Source: Sporobolomyces roseus
Lineage: Eukaryota > Basidiomycota > Microbotryomycetes > Sporidiobolales > Sporidiobolaceae
Length of the DNA stretch: 64,000 nucleotides
Reading direction: 5' to 3'
NCBI GenBank assembly: GCA_016617785.1
Contig: JADILM010000001.1
Coordinates: forward strand, 372,001-436,000
Shown: positions 23,455 through 35,402 of the stretch, in pieces
How the letters are laid out: each line of letters begins with the position of its first letter
Numbering within the stretch: position 1 is the first letter of the stretch
Notes under the pieces: model-generated
Seen by the model: the letters and a program-made list of their open reading frames with translations, nothing else
Database searches by the model: none
Told to the model about the DNA's origin: nothing
Made by a program: the position numbers and the translations under genes

Positions 23455-26400
23455 TCAGGTCGAGGAGTTGCCTCGGGAGTGAGCTCCCTCAGCGTCTGAA
23501 TTGTTCTTGCTGTTTGGAGCTGGAGATTGATTCGCTGGAGATTGGGAGAGACCGCCTCCTACGCCTCCATACGAGCTCATACTCGGGTGTTGAGCGTGTC
23601 CACCGAATCCTGGATAACCTGTTCCCGCAAAGGAGGGAGCGGCGAAAGAGGGAGAAGCGGGCATCGAAGAGACTGGGAAACCGTTTCCGAATTGACCATT
23701 CATCATCGACATCGAAGGGTGTTGTTGATGATGACCCATTGTCGATCCGGCGTGTTGAGGAGAGAATTGAGACATCGCAGCGAGGTAAGCTTGTTGAGCA
23801 GCGGCGGCAGCAGCTTGCTGAGCGGCCATCATCGCTTGCTGTTGCTGCTGTTGTTGCTGGAACTGGTAGAGAGAAAAGCGTTAGTTGAGATCGTCATCGA
23901 AGAGAGAATCGAATAGCAGCTCACTTGATCCATTGAACCACCAGTGTTTTGAGGTTGAAGTCCAGGAGATGTCTGACCAGGCATTCCCATCTGAGATCCT
24001 CCGAATGAACCCATCGAAGGGAACTGTCCGAATCCACCCATTCCTGACATTGCTCCCATTCCGTTCATTCCATTCATTCCTCCTCCCATCATCCAAGGAT
24101 TTCCACCAAAGTTCATCGATCCCATAGATCCCATCGAACCCATCGTTCCCATTTGCATGGGATTGTAACCTCCTCCTCCTCCGAACTGAGCCATTTGCAT
24201 CTGTTGTTGATACATGGCCATTTGACGTTGTTGCTCCTCGAGTTGACGTTTCTGTAATTCATCGAGTTGCTTCTGTCGTTGTTCAGCGAGTTTGCGTTCA
24301 CGCTGTTGCTCGGTGAGGTGTTTCCCGACTCCTCCTGTTCGTTCCTTCTCTCGCTCGTGACTCGTGATGGCGCCGACGAGACCGGTTTGAGGTGGAGGAG
24401 GTTTCGTAGGGAGACTGACGAGTGTTCCTCCTGAATCGCGAGCGACATTCTCTTGCGCACGAGCTGAGCGTTCTTCTCGTTCGATCATTCCAGTCGCGAG
24501 GAGTCCATGAGGGTTAAGAGCAGGTTTGCGATTCGGGTCGGTAGGAGGAGGTGCTTCGGAGGAAAGATTGTCTCGAGAGGCGGAAGAAGTCGGTGGGAAC
24601 GATGTGTGGTGAGATCCGGGACCACTCTCGAGGTAAGCTTGTCGATTGGGCGAACGAGCAGGAGATCGACTCGGAGAGTGACCGGAACGAGCGTAACCAC
24701 CTTGTTGAGGAGTTGGCATCGCGATCGGATTGGGAGGAGGGTGAAGCGAGCTGTAGGAATGGGAAGTAGGGGCGACTTGAGGCTGAGACTGCGGTCGAGA
24801 AGGAACGCTCGTCGGCTTCTCGTCGTCTGAAGAATCGTCTTCTTCCTCTTCCTCCTCTTCTTCGTCACTGTCTTGCCACACCTTCTTCTTCTGATTCTTC
24901 GTCGCAGTGTTCGTAGAACGGCCTGGTCGGTTGAGAGCTTGTTGCTGAGCCTGCTGGGCGAGTTGAGCTGCAGCGGTTCTTTCTTGCGATCTCTTGTTTT
25001 GAGCGAAAGACGAAGGGAATTGTTGCTGTTGTGACGAGTTGACGCCTCGGGACGGTTCGTCCGGTAGGGAAGAGACGCTGGGAATGGGAGGTGGGGCATG
25101 GATAGCGCCGTATCGATCGTCGCCAGTGTCGGCAGCAAAGTTTCGACGCGAAGGAGGGCCGACTTCGAAAGGTTTACTCGTATCGACCATTGGCGATGCT
25201 TCGACGGTCGAAGGCGAAGGAGGTTCGATCGGAGGAGGAGATTGCGAGCGATCGACAAAGTTGAGAGCGGCCATGAGCTGCAGAAAATGTAGAAAGTCAG
25301 TATCGTCGATGCTTGGGAGAAGCCGAAGAGAGCTCACATCAGAGTGGATGTTGTCTTCCGGTATGCTGTTCTGTCTCAAGATCGGCTGCTGACCGTTCAA
25401 GTCGCGTTGAGGGACGTGTTCATTCTGCGAAGGTGGCTGTAGACTGCTCGAGGCGAGAGTCTCCTCGGGCTGGGAGTGCTGCGTGTCTCGCTGAGCGGAC
25501 GGTCCTCCAATCGATGCGAAGAGAGGTTGTGTGGTGTAGTTGTTGACCTCTCTCGGTTCCTCGTGAGGGAGATTTTCGGGACTTCCGACTGATCGGCCGT
25601 TGTAAAGCTGGTCGGGATTGGCTCCAACAGCGTGATCCGAAGTTCGAGGGGGAGCGGCGATCGGTGATGTCGGAGAGAGAGGAGCGGTCTGATTTGGCAG
25701 AGGTTGAGGAACGGTCGAAGTTGTCGTTGCGTGCGATGGTTGAGTCGCAAAGTCCGTAGCAACCATTGGAGTTCCAGCAGAAGTGGGTGCACCGGGAGAC
25801 GTCAAACGAGATTCCGTGGCCGAAGGAGGAGCGACTGAAGCGAATTGTGAGTTGTTTTCGACAGGTTGCTCCCAATCGTGACGAACAGGGCGACCATTTG
25901 CGTAGTTCAGATGATTTCCCTCCGATTGATCTTGCGAGTATGCTGAGGCTGACTGAAGAGCGGAAGCTTGTTGAGGAGACGAGACGAAGTGGGGTGAATG
26001 GGCAGAGGGGTGTTCCGTAATAATTCGGTCGAGCTGAGGACCATTTCGACGAGGAGAGGTTGCTGAAGGAACATGAGGAATGGGAGGAGGAGGTGTCCTT
26101 TGACGAGCCATATCGGAATCGAGGAAAGCAGTGTAGTTGTTCGCGTACTCAGATTCGACACTGTGATCGACTGTGCTGTGTCGACGAGGTTCCTCAGGTG
26201 CGAGTCGATCTGGAGTCGGCTGGACTTGTTGAGGCTGAGGCTGGATCGAAGGTTGAGGTTCGACTTGAGGTTGAGCGACGAGTTCCCGAGGTTGATGAGG
26301 AGCGACAGCGGGAGAAGGAGCAGCTGCGTAATATTGTTCGTTTCGATGATTCGGCGTATCTTCGTAGTCGTCTCCTGCAGCTGATGGGCGTCTCGACTCT

Positions 26401-29176
26401 TGTTCTCCATATTGTGGCCCATCTCTCTCTTGAGGGAAGAGGGGAGTTTCGGTTTCGCCGATCGTCGACAAGACTGGAGGGAGACGAGGAGTTTCGTTCC
26501 TAGGGGATGCTTGTTGACTCCTTCTTCGATCGTTTTCGGAAGGTGATCGAGGCGATTCAACGTCGTTGTTTGCAGCCATCGGAGAAATGGGAGCGGATTC
26601 GGGAATCGTAGGCGGAGCCGAAGATGGAGCGGGACCGAGTGCAGCAGGACGAACACCTCGCATGCGATCGAAGAGGATGTCTATATCGCGTTATGGAGTC
26701 AGCAAAGTTCTCTGTCAGACAAGAGTCGAAGGAGAGACGTACTGTGGAAAGTAGCGCGAATCGCTCTAGGTCGACTTTCGTTGATTTCGAGGGTATCGAC
26801 GACTGCAAAGAGAATCTTCAATAACCGTTTGTGCTGAGACTACTGGGAGCTACTCACGTTCACGATCGAGGAATTGTCTGTCTCGATGAGGACCGATCGG
26901 CAAAGCGAAGTAGAGGGAACTTGGATCCCGAGGGTCGAACGAGAAGTTCTTCGGTCGTCCGTACAGCTATCGAGCGGAGATGAGTGAGCACTTGAGACCC
27001 AACCGGAGGACAGAACAGACGAACCTTGAAAGCATCGGCAATTCCTACAATCCATCTCAGCATGTCGTCTGCTTCTCCCGATTCGAGCATGAGAAGAGCA
27101 AAGCCTTGCTTCTCTGATCTTCCACCGACTCCCCATCCCGTTCGATAACCGTCTTGAGGAGTGAGGAAGGTACCTTCGATCTTGAACAGGGTCGAAAGGT
27201 TGATCAAAGCTGCCGTTTCTGGGAAGAGAGCGGAAGCTGTCGAAGTCGAGTTTGTGCGTGAGTTCTCTTTTCGTCGGGCCCAGGGAAGATAACGACGTAC
27301 CGTAGAAAACATGTTGAGCGACGCAGATAGGTTGATCCTTCTTTCCGGGTCTCGAATCGCCAGGTCCAGCAGCGAAGAAACCGATCGTAGAAACTTGACC
27401 ATCTCCCGGTAACTCCTCGATGACGATATTCTCATCTTCCTTCTTCTTCTTGCCGAACGAAGGTAACAACGAACTTCTGCGTGACTTCTTCTCCTCCTGA
27501 ACGCTAGCGCTCGATCCTCCGAGAGCGAGAGCACGAGAAGGAACGTTTGCTCCTCTCAAGATAGTGACGAAAACTCGTCTCCATTCCGTATCTCCCGGTA
27601 AACGAGCTTTGAGGTAACCTTCAAATCTAGGAGTGCCGGTTGAAGTCTTGAGGTTTCCTCCGGGACTTGTCGAGAGTCCAGCATCGTATCCTTGCCAACC
27701 GAGAGGTTTGGGTTCTCGAAGACCGATGAGGGTTCCCGTGTAGATCTCGTTGCATCGTGATCGTTCCCAGATCGAGAGTCGAATAGCGTTTATCCACATC
27801 TGGAGCAAGAAGAATCGATCAGTCAGACTTTTCTTCAGAATAATTCCTAAATAAGCTTTTGAACTCACTGTCAGAGATTGTAGACTAGGTGCGCAGAACA
27901 AGATTCGGTTCATTCCTGCACTGTTGAGCGCGAATTGAAATTGAGTAGGAGGTTTCGGTCCTCGAGGATGAGGAGGAAAAGGATGAAGGAAAGCGTCTTG
28001 GAGGTTGAGATATTGAGGAGGGACCTATTCGAGTCAGGGTATCGTTGAGCAACGCTTTCAGAGAGTGAACGATGAAGGGAGTAACTCACAGTCGTGTTGT
28101 TCTTCGCTGCATCCTCCATTTCGGCCGCATTCCAAGTACTCATGATAGTTCCGCTGAGTTGAACAAACCATTTCGCCCATACTGTATCGGAAGGGTGAGA
28201 GGGCTGCATTGCCTCGAACCCGTCGAGTCAGTACGAGAACCGATGAATCGGAGAGAACGAGAAAACGTACAGTTTTCCCATCTGGCCCAACTTCAACCTT
28301 CTTCATCAAGAAACCTATCAAAGAGAGCCTCATGAGTATGTATGAATCATCGAACGAAAGGAGCAGTAACTTACCTTCTGCATAGAATTTGCTACTCTTG
28401 AGAAGCGAAATCGCTCTCTCCATATCGTGCAAAGGTTCTCCTGCGATCGTTGGCGGTGCGGTCGACGATCCGAGAGCTGTTTGTTGAGTAGGGATAGAGC
28501 GTTGACTGGTCGCAGAGGGGAGCATGCTCGTAGGTCGAGCGGCAGAGGAGGAAGAAGGCTGTGCTGAAGAGGTAGGATAGGAAGGAGTTGAAGTGGTAGG
28601 AGAAGAATTGTGGGAAGAGGTGTGTTGAGAGGTAGGAGGAGGAGGCTGTTGTGAATACTGCTGTCTCTGGTTCGACTGCACCCCGTTCCCAGCAGCGTAT
28701 CTCCGTTGCTGTTGATCGTATCCTCCTCCTCCTCCTCCTGCACCATAATTCGCCTGCTGTCCATTCTGGCTCATGTTTACGCTATCCCTGTTACTCCCTT
28801 GTCCACTAGGAGGTCTCGAGAGGTTGTTCTGATTGGACTGAGCGGAGTAAGGTTGTTGGGGAGAGGACGGGCCAGCAGCGTAAGACTGAGGTCGCTGGGA
28901 TTGCTGGGTATTGTTGTTGTAAGCGTTTTGATACCCTTGCTGATAGTCATGAGGACTCTGAGGCGAGTAACTCATGGCAGAGTAATCTCCTGAGAAAGGC
29001 TCTGACGTCGATTGATTCAAAGAGTTGGGATCAGTGGTTGGGTCTCTGACGGGCTCCCAATATGGTTCCTCTAGAGTGGTTGTGAAGGTGTTTGGTGAAG
29101 AAGGGAAAGTTGAAGAGTTGCGTGGAGAAGGATGGTCGAGAGGGTGAAATTTGGGAGTTGCTGTGCTTTTCTTCAT
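23455..29176 (-). CDS. Caf120/Skg3-like PH-domain protein
   Basis: This is a large minus-strand protein of the fungal Caf120/Skg3 PH-domain family. In yeast these bind the Ccr4-Not complex (Caf120) or act at bud sites (Skg3). The N-terminus (29176 to ~28400) is disordered and Gln/Ser/Pro-rich, then DMERAISLLKSSKFYAEG leads into a PH domain (FLMKKVEVGPDGK, WAKWFVQLSGTIMSTWN). After it come MWINAIRLSIWERSRCNEIYTG, then TPRFEGYLKARLPGD and WRRVFVTIL, and LINLSTLFKIEGTFL with GFALLMLESGEADDMLRWI. The last ~900 residues are low complexity (Gln, Ser, Pro, Met/Gly-rich), with a poly-Glu stretch, a Glu/Lys/Gln coiled coil (LAEQRQKQLDELQKRQLEEQ) and a poly-Gln/Ala final exon. The long open frame at 23829-26663 includes a 60-nt stop-free intron (25278-25337), so it is not a single exon. 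Confidence 0.78.
25278..25337 (-). other. 60-nt stop-free intron inside the long open frame
   Basis: On the minus strand, GAT/GTGAGC (donor) and CTGCAG/CTCATGGCC (acceptor) bound exactly 60 nt, a multiple of three with no stop. Retention would add 20 residues (about VSSLRLLPSIDDTDFLHFLQ) without shifting the frame. The strong splice signals and typical size make it an intron rather than coding sequence, but both isoforms are possible. Confidence 0.65.
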
Positions 29177-29569
29177 TGATCGGAACTGCTTGTAAGTGCA
29201 TAGAACGTCGTCGTAGCTTGTTTGGAATCAATCCCATCTTGATCCACCAAAAAACGTTGGAGGGGAAAGGGCCAAGCGACCACTTCAGAAAAATCTAAAT
29301 CAATTCTTCTTCGCAGGTGTGAATCAGCTGCACAGCATCTTCGAGCGATGGATGCTGTGCAGTCGAAAGAAGCGACGACGAAGTGTCGTCGGCAGAGACA
29401 CCTATTCAAAGGCGACAGAGGGACGTCGAATCAAAAGTCAGTCTTCGTTCGCGATTGACCCAAATCTCTGTGCTCTCCCTCTCTCTCGACGCCAGCACGA
29501 GTCAATGCAATGCTTCCATACGATTCCAAATAAAGTAAAGCTCTTCTGAGGTTTTATCCCGTTCTACCT
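29177..29569. other. Intergenic, 393 nt
   Basis: This is the space between the Caf120-like start and the stop of the UGGT-like gene, both on the minus strand. No sequence resembling the missing glucosyltransferase domain is present in any frame. It holds the promoter of the former gene and the 3' end of the latter. Confidence 0.5.
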
Positions 29570-32537
29570 TTACAGCTCATCCCTGATGTGCTCTCCCTCC
29601 TTTCTTTGAACCGCTCCTCGAATTGACCTTCCAAACAGTAATTCCTGCTTACTTCCATCAATCACAACTCGCTTGCTCTCCCCTCCAACAGTCACGTCTA
29701 CCGTCGAACCCTTCTCCAGGCCATCAAACACGACGACCGATTCGATTTCTTGAAGAGTATCTTCGTCAAAGTTCAGTTTCGTATCGAACGCAGTTCCATA
29801 CGATATCCTGAGCTCCTCGGAAGTAGGAGTCGTAGACGTAGGAACGAGGTAGATGTCGACTTTGAAGAGAGGTTCCTTCGAAAGAGTCAACAGCATCGGG
29901 ATGACTTTTCGAGCGAAACTCGAAACGGGATCGAGAACGGCGGTGATTTCGAACATTGGAGTTTTGGCAGCTCCAGGAAGCTCGAAAGAACTGTACTCGA
30001 CGAATGTCAGCTCGAGAATCGAGATGAAGAGCGAGGAGTTCGAGAAACTTACGGAATTGAGGCGGGAAGGACTAGACGAGATTGACGATTCTTGATCTGT
30101 GAGGAAGCGATGACCGAAGTTGCGAGATCATAGAGCTCAGCTTGAAGGAGTCTGTAATACGTTCAGGAGAGGAGATTCGTCGTCAGATCAGAACACGGAA
30201 ACACGATAGCTCGAGATGTGACTAACCGCTCGTCTTTGATCTTGTCAGGCAACGATGGGAGTGCTGCTTCGACGACTGGACGAATGCGTCGCTTGAGCTC
30301 GTACTGTACCAAGTTGTTGAGCGTGGAAGAGGTAATCAGGTCGGAGCCGAGTCGAATGATCTGAGAATCGAGGTATCGCAAGTATCGTAAGCAAACACTC
30401 TCGATAAACGAGATCAGGTAAGACGCACCCTTCCGTTGATGACCACTGCGTTCTCAATAGAAGGGATACCAATTCGAGAAGCGAAAGTCTCGATGTCTTC
30501 GAAATATCTCTTCGCTGCCTCCTCGTCTTGAAGTCCTCCTTCCAAGAACGGAGTGATAGGATTGTCGGCCGTCCAGATATCGTCAAGCGAGCGTTTGGGC
30601 CCGTTAGGTCCGATTTTCATACTGAGGAACTCGCGAAGTTCAGACGGGTAAACCTCGGCGAGCTTGCGAGATGACGCGAGACACGCCAGGAGGGAAGAGA
30701 ACGCGTAGGGACTTTTGGATGAGCTGTCTGAGGTGGGCGAAGGTCGATGGAGGAAAGCGGCTCGAACTTCTGAAGCAGTTTCCTGCAGTAAACAGAAAGG
30801 TAAGTCGAAAAGAACGGAAAGTAGAGGTGAAATTGGCGCTTACGAGGAACTTGAGACCTTGCTCGACCTGCTTGAGACCTTGAGAAGAGTCAAGGTCGGC
30901 GATGATGAGGACAGTCGCGAGAGCAGGGGGATCAACATCATTCGAATCGTCGGTGACTGCAGAAATCCAGGTCTAGGTCAGTCACGCTTGAGAACGACGG
31001 TCACTCGAAGGCTGACTCACCTCCTTCAAGGTATGAGGATCTCGTGAGGACTGTTCCGAGACCTTGAGTAGCCTCGACCAAGTTGACGAATTCGAGAGGT
31101 CGCTCCTTGGTGGGAAGAACCGGTCCTTTCGAGTTCTCTTTCGGTTCCTCCCAGGTGACGGTCGCGTTGGCTAAGAACGATCTTGCGAGCTTTTCGTCGG
31201 CCCGGATAATACTCGCGATCTGATTGAGGAGGTACCCATCTGTCCTCATCGCTTGCATCAGATCTTGAGAGTTGATTCCTTCTTCGTTTGAGATCTTGAC
31301 GCCATTCAATCGGACAAAGTTGTTCTCTTTGACAGCGTCTACCGCCGAATTGAGCGCTTCCGGAACAGCGGTCGAGCTGAGTTCGTTGTGGAGTTGAGGT
31401 AAAGACTTTGCGACCTTGACTAGTGCTTCGAGTTTGTCACTTGACTGGTCGATGAAGGTAGCTACCTTGAGCGAGAGATCTAGAGCATACATCGTCTGAT
31501 CAGCTACTGGAAGCTCATCCTGAACTCCATCACGACTCACCTTCAACCGATTTCACAGCCTCTTGTCCCTCGACGATAGCTTGGACATCGAACTGGTTGA
31601 GGTACGAAGTCGCAGGTGCGTCCTTGTTCATCTTCCACCTGAGAGCGAACTGAAGTCGAGGTTGACCGGTTTTGGGACTAGCGAGGTTGTGAAGGAAGTC
31701 GAAGAGAGCAGGGAATCTTTCATCGGTCGGGGCGGCGTAGAGGACTACGAGAGGAAGTGACTCGTTGCGAGTATTAGGGAGAAAGCGATCGAAGGAGTGA
31801 GTAGCGGGAGAGAAACTGCACGAGTGAACGTCAGACTGTGCCTCGGAAGTACGGAGAAAATGCGAAACTCACCCATCTAGCGCGATCGGCCCGCGTGAGA
31901 AGATCTGTTTCACGCCAGCTATTTTCCAGAATTCCTCTCCAGTGCAAACTTTCTTGCCCGCAACATCAATCCAACTCTGACATTCTTTGGCTTCCCCTTT
32001 TCTCGATTCCCTTAATTCCGCTTCTCTCGCTTCCGCGACCTCCTCCATCTCCTCGAGCGTCGGTAGCGCGACATCATTCGCTAATGCCATCTTCCACGTC
32101 AAGATTGATCCTCTATCCTTCCATAATCTCGAGCGAATGAAAGTCGATTCGAGGGCTTGGTAAGATTCGTAAGGTTGAGCGAGAAGGGTGAAGATGGGGT
32201 TATGGTTGGCGTATTTTGATGGTCTGGTCTTGCCATCTAGCGACTTGGAGGATTGGAAAGCGGGATCAGAGAAGGTGACTTTTGGTCGAACTTGGAACTG
32301 GGTGAGTTGTCGGATGAAAGGGTAGAACGCGTCGGGTTTCTCGTGATAGATAGTTTCACTAGTCACAGTATGGTTGTTAGCTAGTCTCGAGTGGGTAGGA
32401 GTCGAGTTGGCTTACATAAATCGCGAAACTAGATCAAACGACTTTGGAGCTTCTACCTTGATGGTGAGCTGACAGGAAGCTACGCTGATTGATAGTGCAG
32501 CTCCTAGGAGCAATAGCAAGCCTTGTAGTGTTCGCAT
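29570..32537 (-). CDS. UGGT-like ER protein lacking the glucosyltransferase domain
   Basis: This protein matches the N-terminal folding-sensor part of UDP-glucose:glycoprotein glucosyltransferase. The signal peptide (MRTLQGLLLLLGAALSISVA) starts at 32537. Then come TIKVEAPKSFDLVSRF and KPDAFYPFIRQL (first thioredoxin-like domain start), WKMALANDVALPTLEEMEEV, LPLVVLYAAPTDERF, VATFIDQSS...ALVKVAKSLPQLH, FLANATVTWEEP, PPALATVLIIADLDSSQG, DDIWTADNPITPF, RIGIPSIENAVVINGR, the β-sandwich region FEITAVLDPVSSFARKVIPM and FKVDIYLVPT. Instead of continuing into the GT24 catalytic domain, it runs about 65 further residues and stops with HIRDEL. The total is roughly 870-900 residues, against 1,450-1,600 for family members. 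The next gene begins 393 nt away, so no catalytic exon fits downstream. Exon edges were not all summed. It may be a chaperone-like sensor, or a Kre5-like relative that lost the enzyme. Confidence 0.72.
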
Positions 32538-32835
32538 GGTCGACTTGGTGTTGGTGGTGATGAAGAGCGGAAAGCAGGCTCTAAATTCTTTCGTTGGCTT
32601 CGAGGAATTCTTGTCGCTTCGAGATTGTGATCAGTGCAACGCTCTTACGAGTTGGTGATCGCGACGGCATTCGCTCGAGATTGTAAACGACTCCTTTTCT
32701 CACTCTTCGCAACGAATCGCAAGAAGCTCTCTCTCTCGAATCTTCCACTCACCTCACCTTGTGTTCAAAGTAAGCACTGCATTCGCATCGATATGTACAA
32801 AAGATAAGGTTAATCGTTGGAGAAAACGATGCAAT

Positions 32836-35010
32836 CTACAATTTCGCCTTGATCTTTGCGAGAATGTCCTTCTTCCTCTCCTTCTCGAGTTCTCTCAACT
32901 CAACTCGACGAATCTTTCCACTGACAGTCTTCGGTAGCTCGTCGACGAATTCAATCTCCCGAGGTACTTTGTAAGGTGCGGTAGTCTTGCGGAAGTGACT
33001 CTACTCGCGAAAAGTTGTCGATACGGTATCAGTAAGGCTAGCGGTACTAGGGAGAGTGAAGTGTGGGATGATAGACGTACGAGGATATCAGCGATGAGAG
33101 TTTTAGCCTTGTCTCCCTTTGAATGATCCTTGTAATCTTCGGAAAGAATCACGAAAGCTTTGACTGCTTCTCCTCTTGCGAGATCAGGAGTACCGACAGC
33201 GGCTGACTCTAGCACTGCAGGATGAGTCTAGAGAAGGTAGAAGTAACGAGAGAAGTCAGCTTCTCGGGGAACAATCGAGAAAAACGAAATTTCGAAAATC
33301 GGAGAAACGACGAAACTTGGGACTCACTTTCAGAGCAGACTCGACCTCAAAGGGACCGATTCTGTAAGCCTGGCTCGTGATTACGTCATCATCTCTTCCC
33401 ACAAAATGAAAGTAATCGTCCTCGTCGAGAATCCCTCGATCTCCCGTACAATACCAAGTCTTTCCTCCATGAGTTTTCTGCCTCTTGTCGATCTTTCCAT
33501 TCTTGATGTAACCCTTGAAGATGTAGACCGTCCCAGCACCCTGATCACACCTCACTGCCAACTCGCCCTCTTCACCCCTCTTGAGTTCTTCTCCATTCGG
33601 TCCAATAATCCCAACTTCAAAGAACGGTGCAACTTTACCCATCGATCCTTCTCTCACTTTGACTCCATCCCAATTACCAACCATGATGACCGATTCGGAC
33701 TGTCCCCATCCATCTCGAATCGTCATTCCCGTAGCGTTTCGGAATTCGTGAATGACTGAAGGGTTCAAAGGTTCTCCTGCACCCGTCACGTGGTTCAACT
33801 TGTTGAAAGGATGCTCCTTGATATATTTGAGGGAGGATTGAGTGACGAGTCCTCGATAGATGGTCGGAGGAGCGCAGAGAGTTTCGATCGGATAGCGGTG
33901 AAGGGTTTCGAGGAGGTGAGTCGATTGGAAAGGACCTGGTGGAGGAGGTTGGACGAAGTAGGTACCGCCGAGGTTGAAAGTGCCTAATGAACCATACGAA
34001 GCTTTCGCCCATCCGAGATCTGCCATGCAGAGCATGACTTTTCCCGGAGTGATTCGATACCATAATCCAGTAATCGTGTGACCGAGAGCTACAGAGAGTG
34101 ATGGGTAAATCTCGTCAGTACAAAAGGTCCTAAACATCGAAAAGGGGATGAAGGGAAATAAAGAACTTACTGTACTCTGCTTCGAGCAGTACCAATTTCG
34201 GATTTGAAGTAGTCCCACTCGTGAAGAACACAATCGCCAAATCCGTCTTCTTGTGATCACAATCGACATTCTCGTCCTTTCCAATCTCCAACTCGTTCAA
34301 ACTCTTGACGAAATCGATTCGACCTTTCCCAATCACGTCACCTTCCCCATCATCTGAGTTCACTTGATAGATCTGACTGACTCCGACAGAGGAAGAGATC
34401 TCTTCGAATCGAGAACACGCGTTTTGATCTCCGATGAATGCGACGGCTTTAGAACTTTCAGCTCGATATTTCAGATCTACTCAGCTTTTGGGGTTTTCGT
34501 CAGTACTGTGGAGTTGCGTGCAAGAGCGGAGTAGGATTAGGATCACCTTTTGCGACGAGTAGGGAAGTTCCAGGTACTGGTACAGCTCCAATTCGTTGAA
34601 GTCCAAACACAGCGAACCACCATTCAACGACTCGACCCGTTTGAATCATGACTCTGTAACACGCAAGCACGATCGCCAACTCAAAAAGAATCAGCTTCTT
34701 CAACCCTCACTATAGTCGGAAACAAGAGGGGGAGAAGAACTGACTTGTCACCCTTTTTGATCCCTTTCTCTCTGAACAATTTCGCCGCTTTCTTGCTCTC
34801 ATCACTCAATTCCTTATAACTAACTTTCCTCTCCTTCTTGAAATCATGACTGACCCACCAAATCGCGGGTACATCGCCTTGAGTTTGAGCGTACGAATCG
34901 ATCACGTTTTTGGGGAAAGAGAAATTGGATGGACAAGGGATTCCTTTAGAGTAGAGTTTTTGTAGGTTCGAGTAGGAAAAGTCGGAACTAGGGGGAGTGA
35001 TGGAGTGCAT
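32836..35010 (-). CDS. Acyl-CoA synthetase, medium-chain type, with PTS1
   Basis: This is an adenylate-forming enzyme that activates a carboxylic acid to acyl-CoA through an acyl-AMP intermediate. On the minus strand the exons show the ANL-family signatures in order: [34 protein letters not shown]; the P-loop [80 protein letters not shown]; and the C-terminal catalytic-Lys segment KTVSGKIRR. The [12 protein letters not shown] and GWGQSE context fits the ACSM/acetate-medium-chain branch; substrate length cannot be read from sequence. The protein ends KAKL, so the last three residues AKL form a peroxisomal PTS1, pointing to beta-oxidation. The start at 35010 ([11 protein letters not shown]) gives no presequence. 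Confidence 0.87.
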
Positions 35011-35402
35011 TTCTTGTTGGAGAGGAGGAGGGGAAGAGGAGTTTGGATGGTCGAGGTGGGGAAAAGTAAGAAGGGGGCTTTGTTTGAGAAGAGGCGAGGG
35101 CAGCGAGATTGTGTGATCCTTTTCTGGTGCTAGAGGAGAATTCGATCAGAACGAAGCGAAGCGAGAGAATAGAGAGCGTTCTGAAGCAAGAGAGGCGAAA
35201 AAGGGAAGAAGAAAGCGAGGCATCGGAAGTCGTCCGCAAAAATCCCCTGCAGTTAGTCTGTGGGGACGACTGTCGGAAGTTTCGCATCCCCTCCACTTCT
35301 GCCGACCTCAAAAATCTCTACATAATCCCTCCCTCGGCAGTCCCCCTTTCCACCTAGAGTATCAATACGGATAATTACGTACAAAAAATCTATATCTCAT
35401 AT

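Noticed and set aside
24485..26656. Long Arg/Leu/Ser-rich frames antisense or alternate to the Caf120-like gene
   Set aside because: They are shadows of the low-complexity Gln/Pro/Ser coding region in other frames.
23829..26663. 944-residue single-exon protein
   Set aside because: It is a part of the larger Caf120-like gene and contains a stop-free intron at 25278-25337.
29177..29569. Possible site for a missing UGGT catalytic exon
   Set aside because: Searched by eye in all frames; nothing resembles GT24, and the space is too small for a ~270-residue domain.
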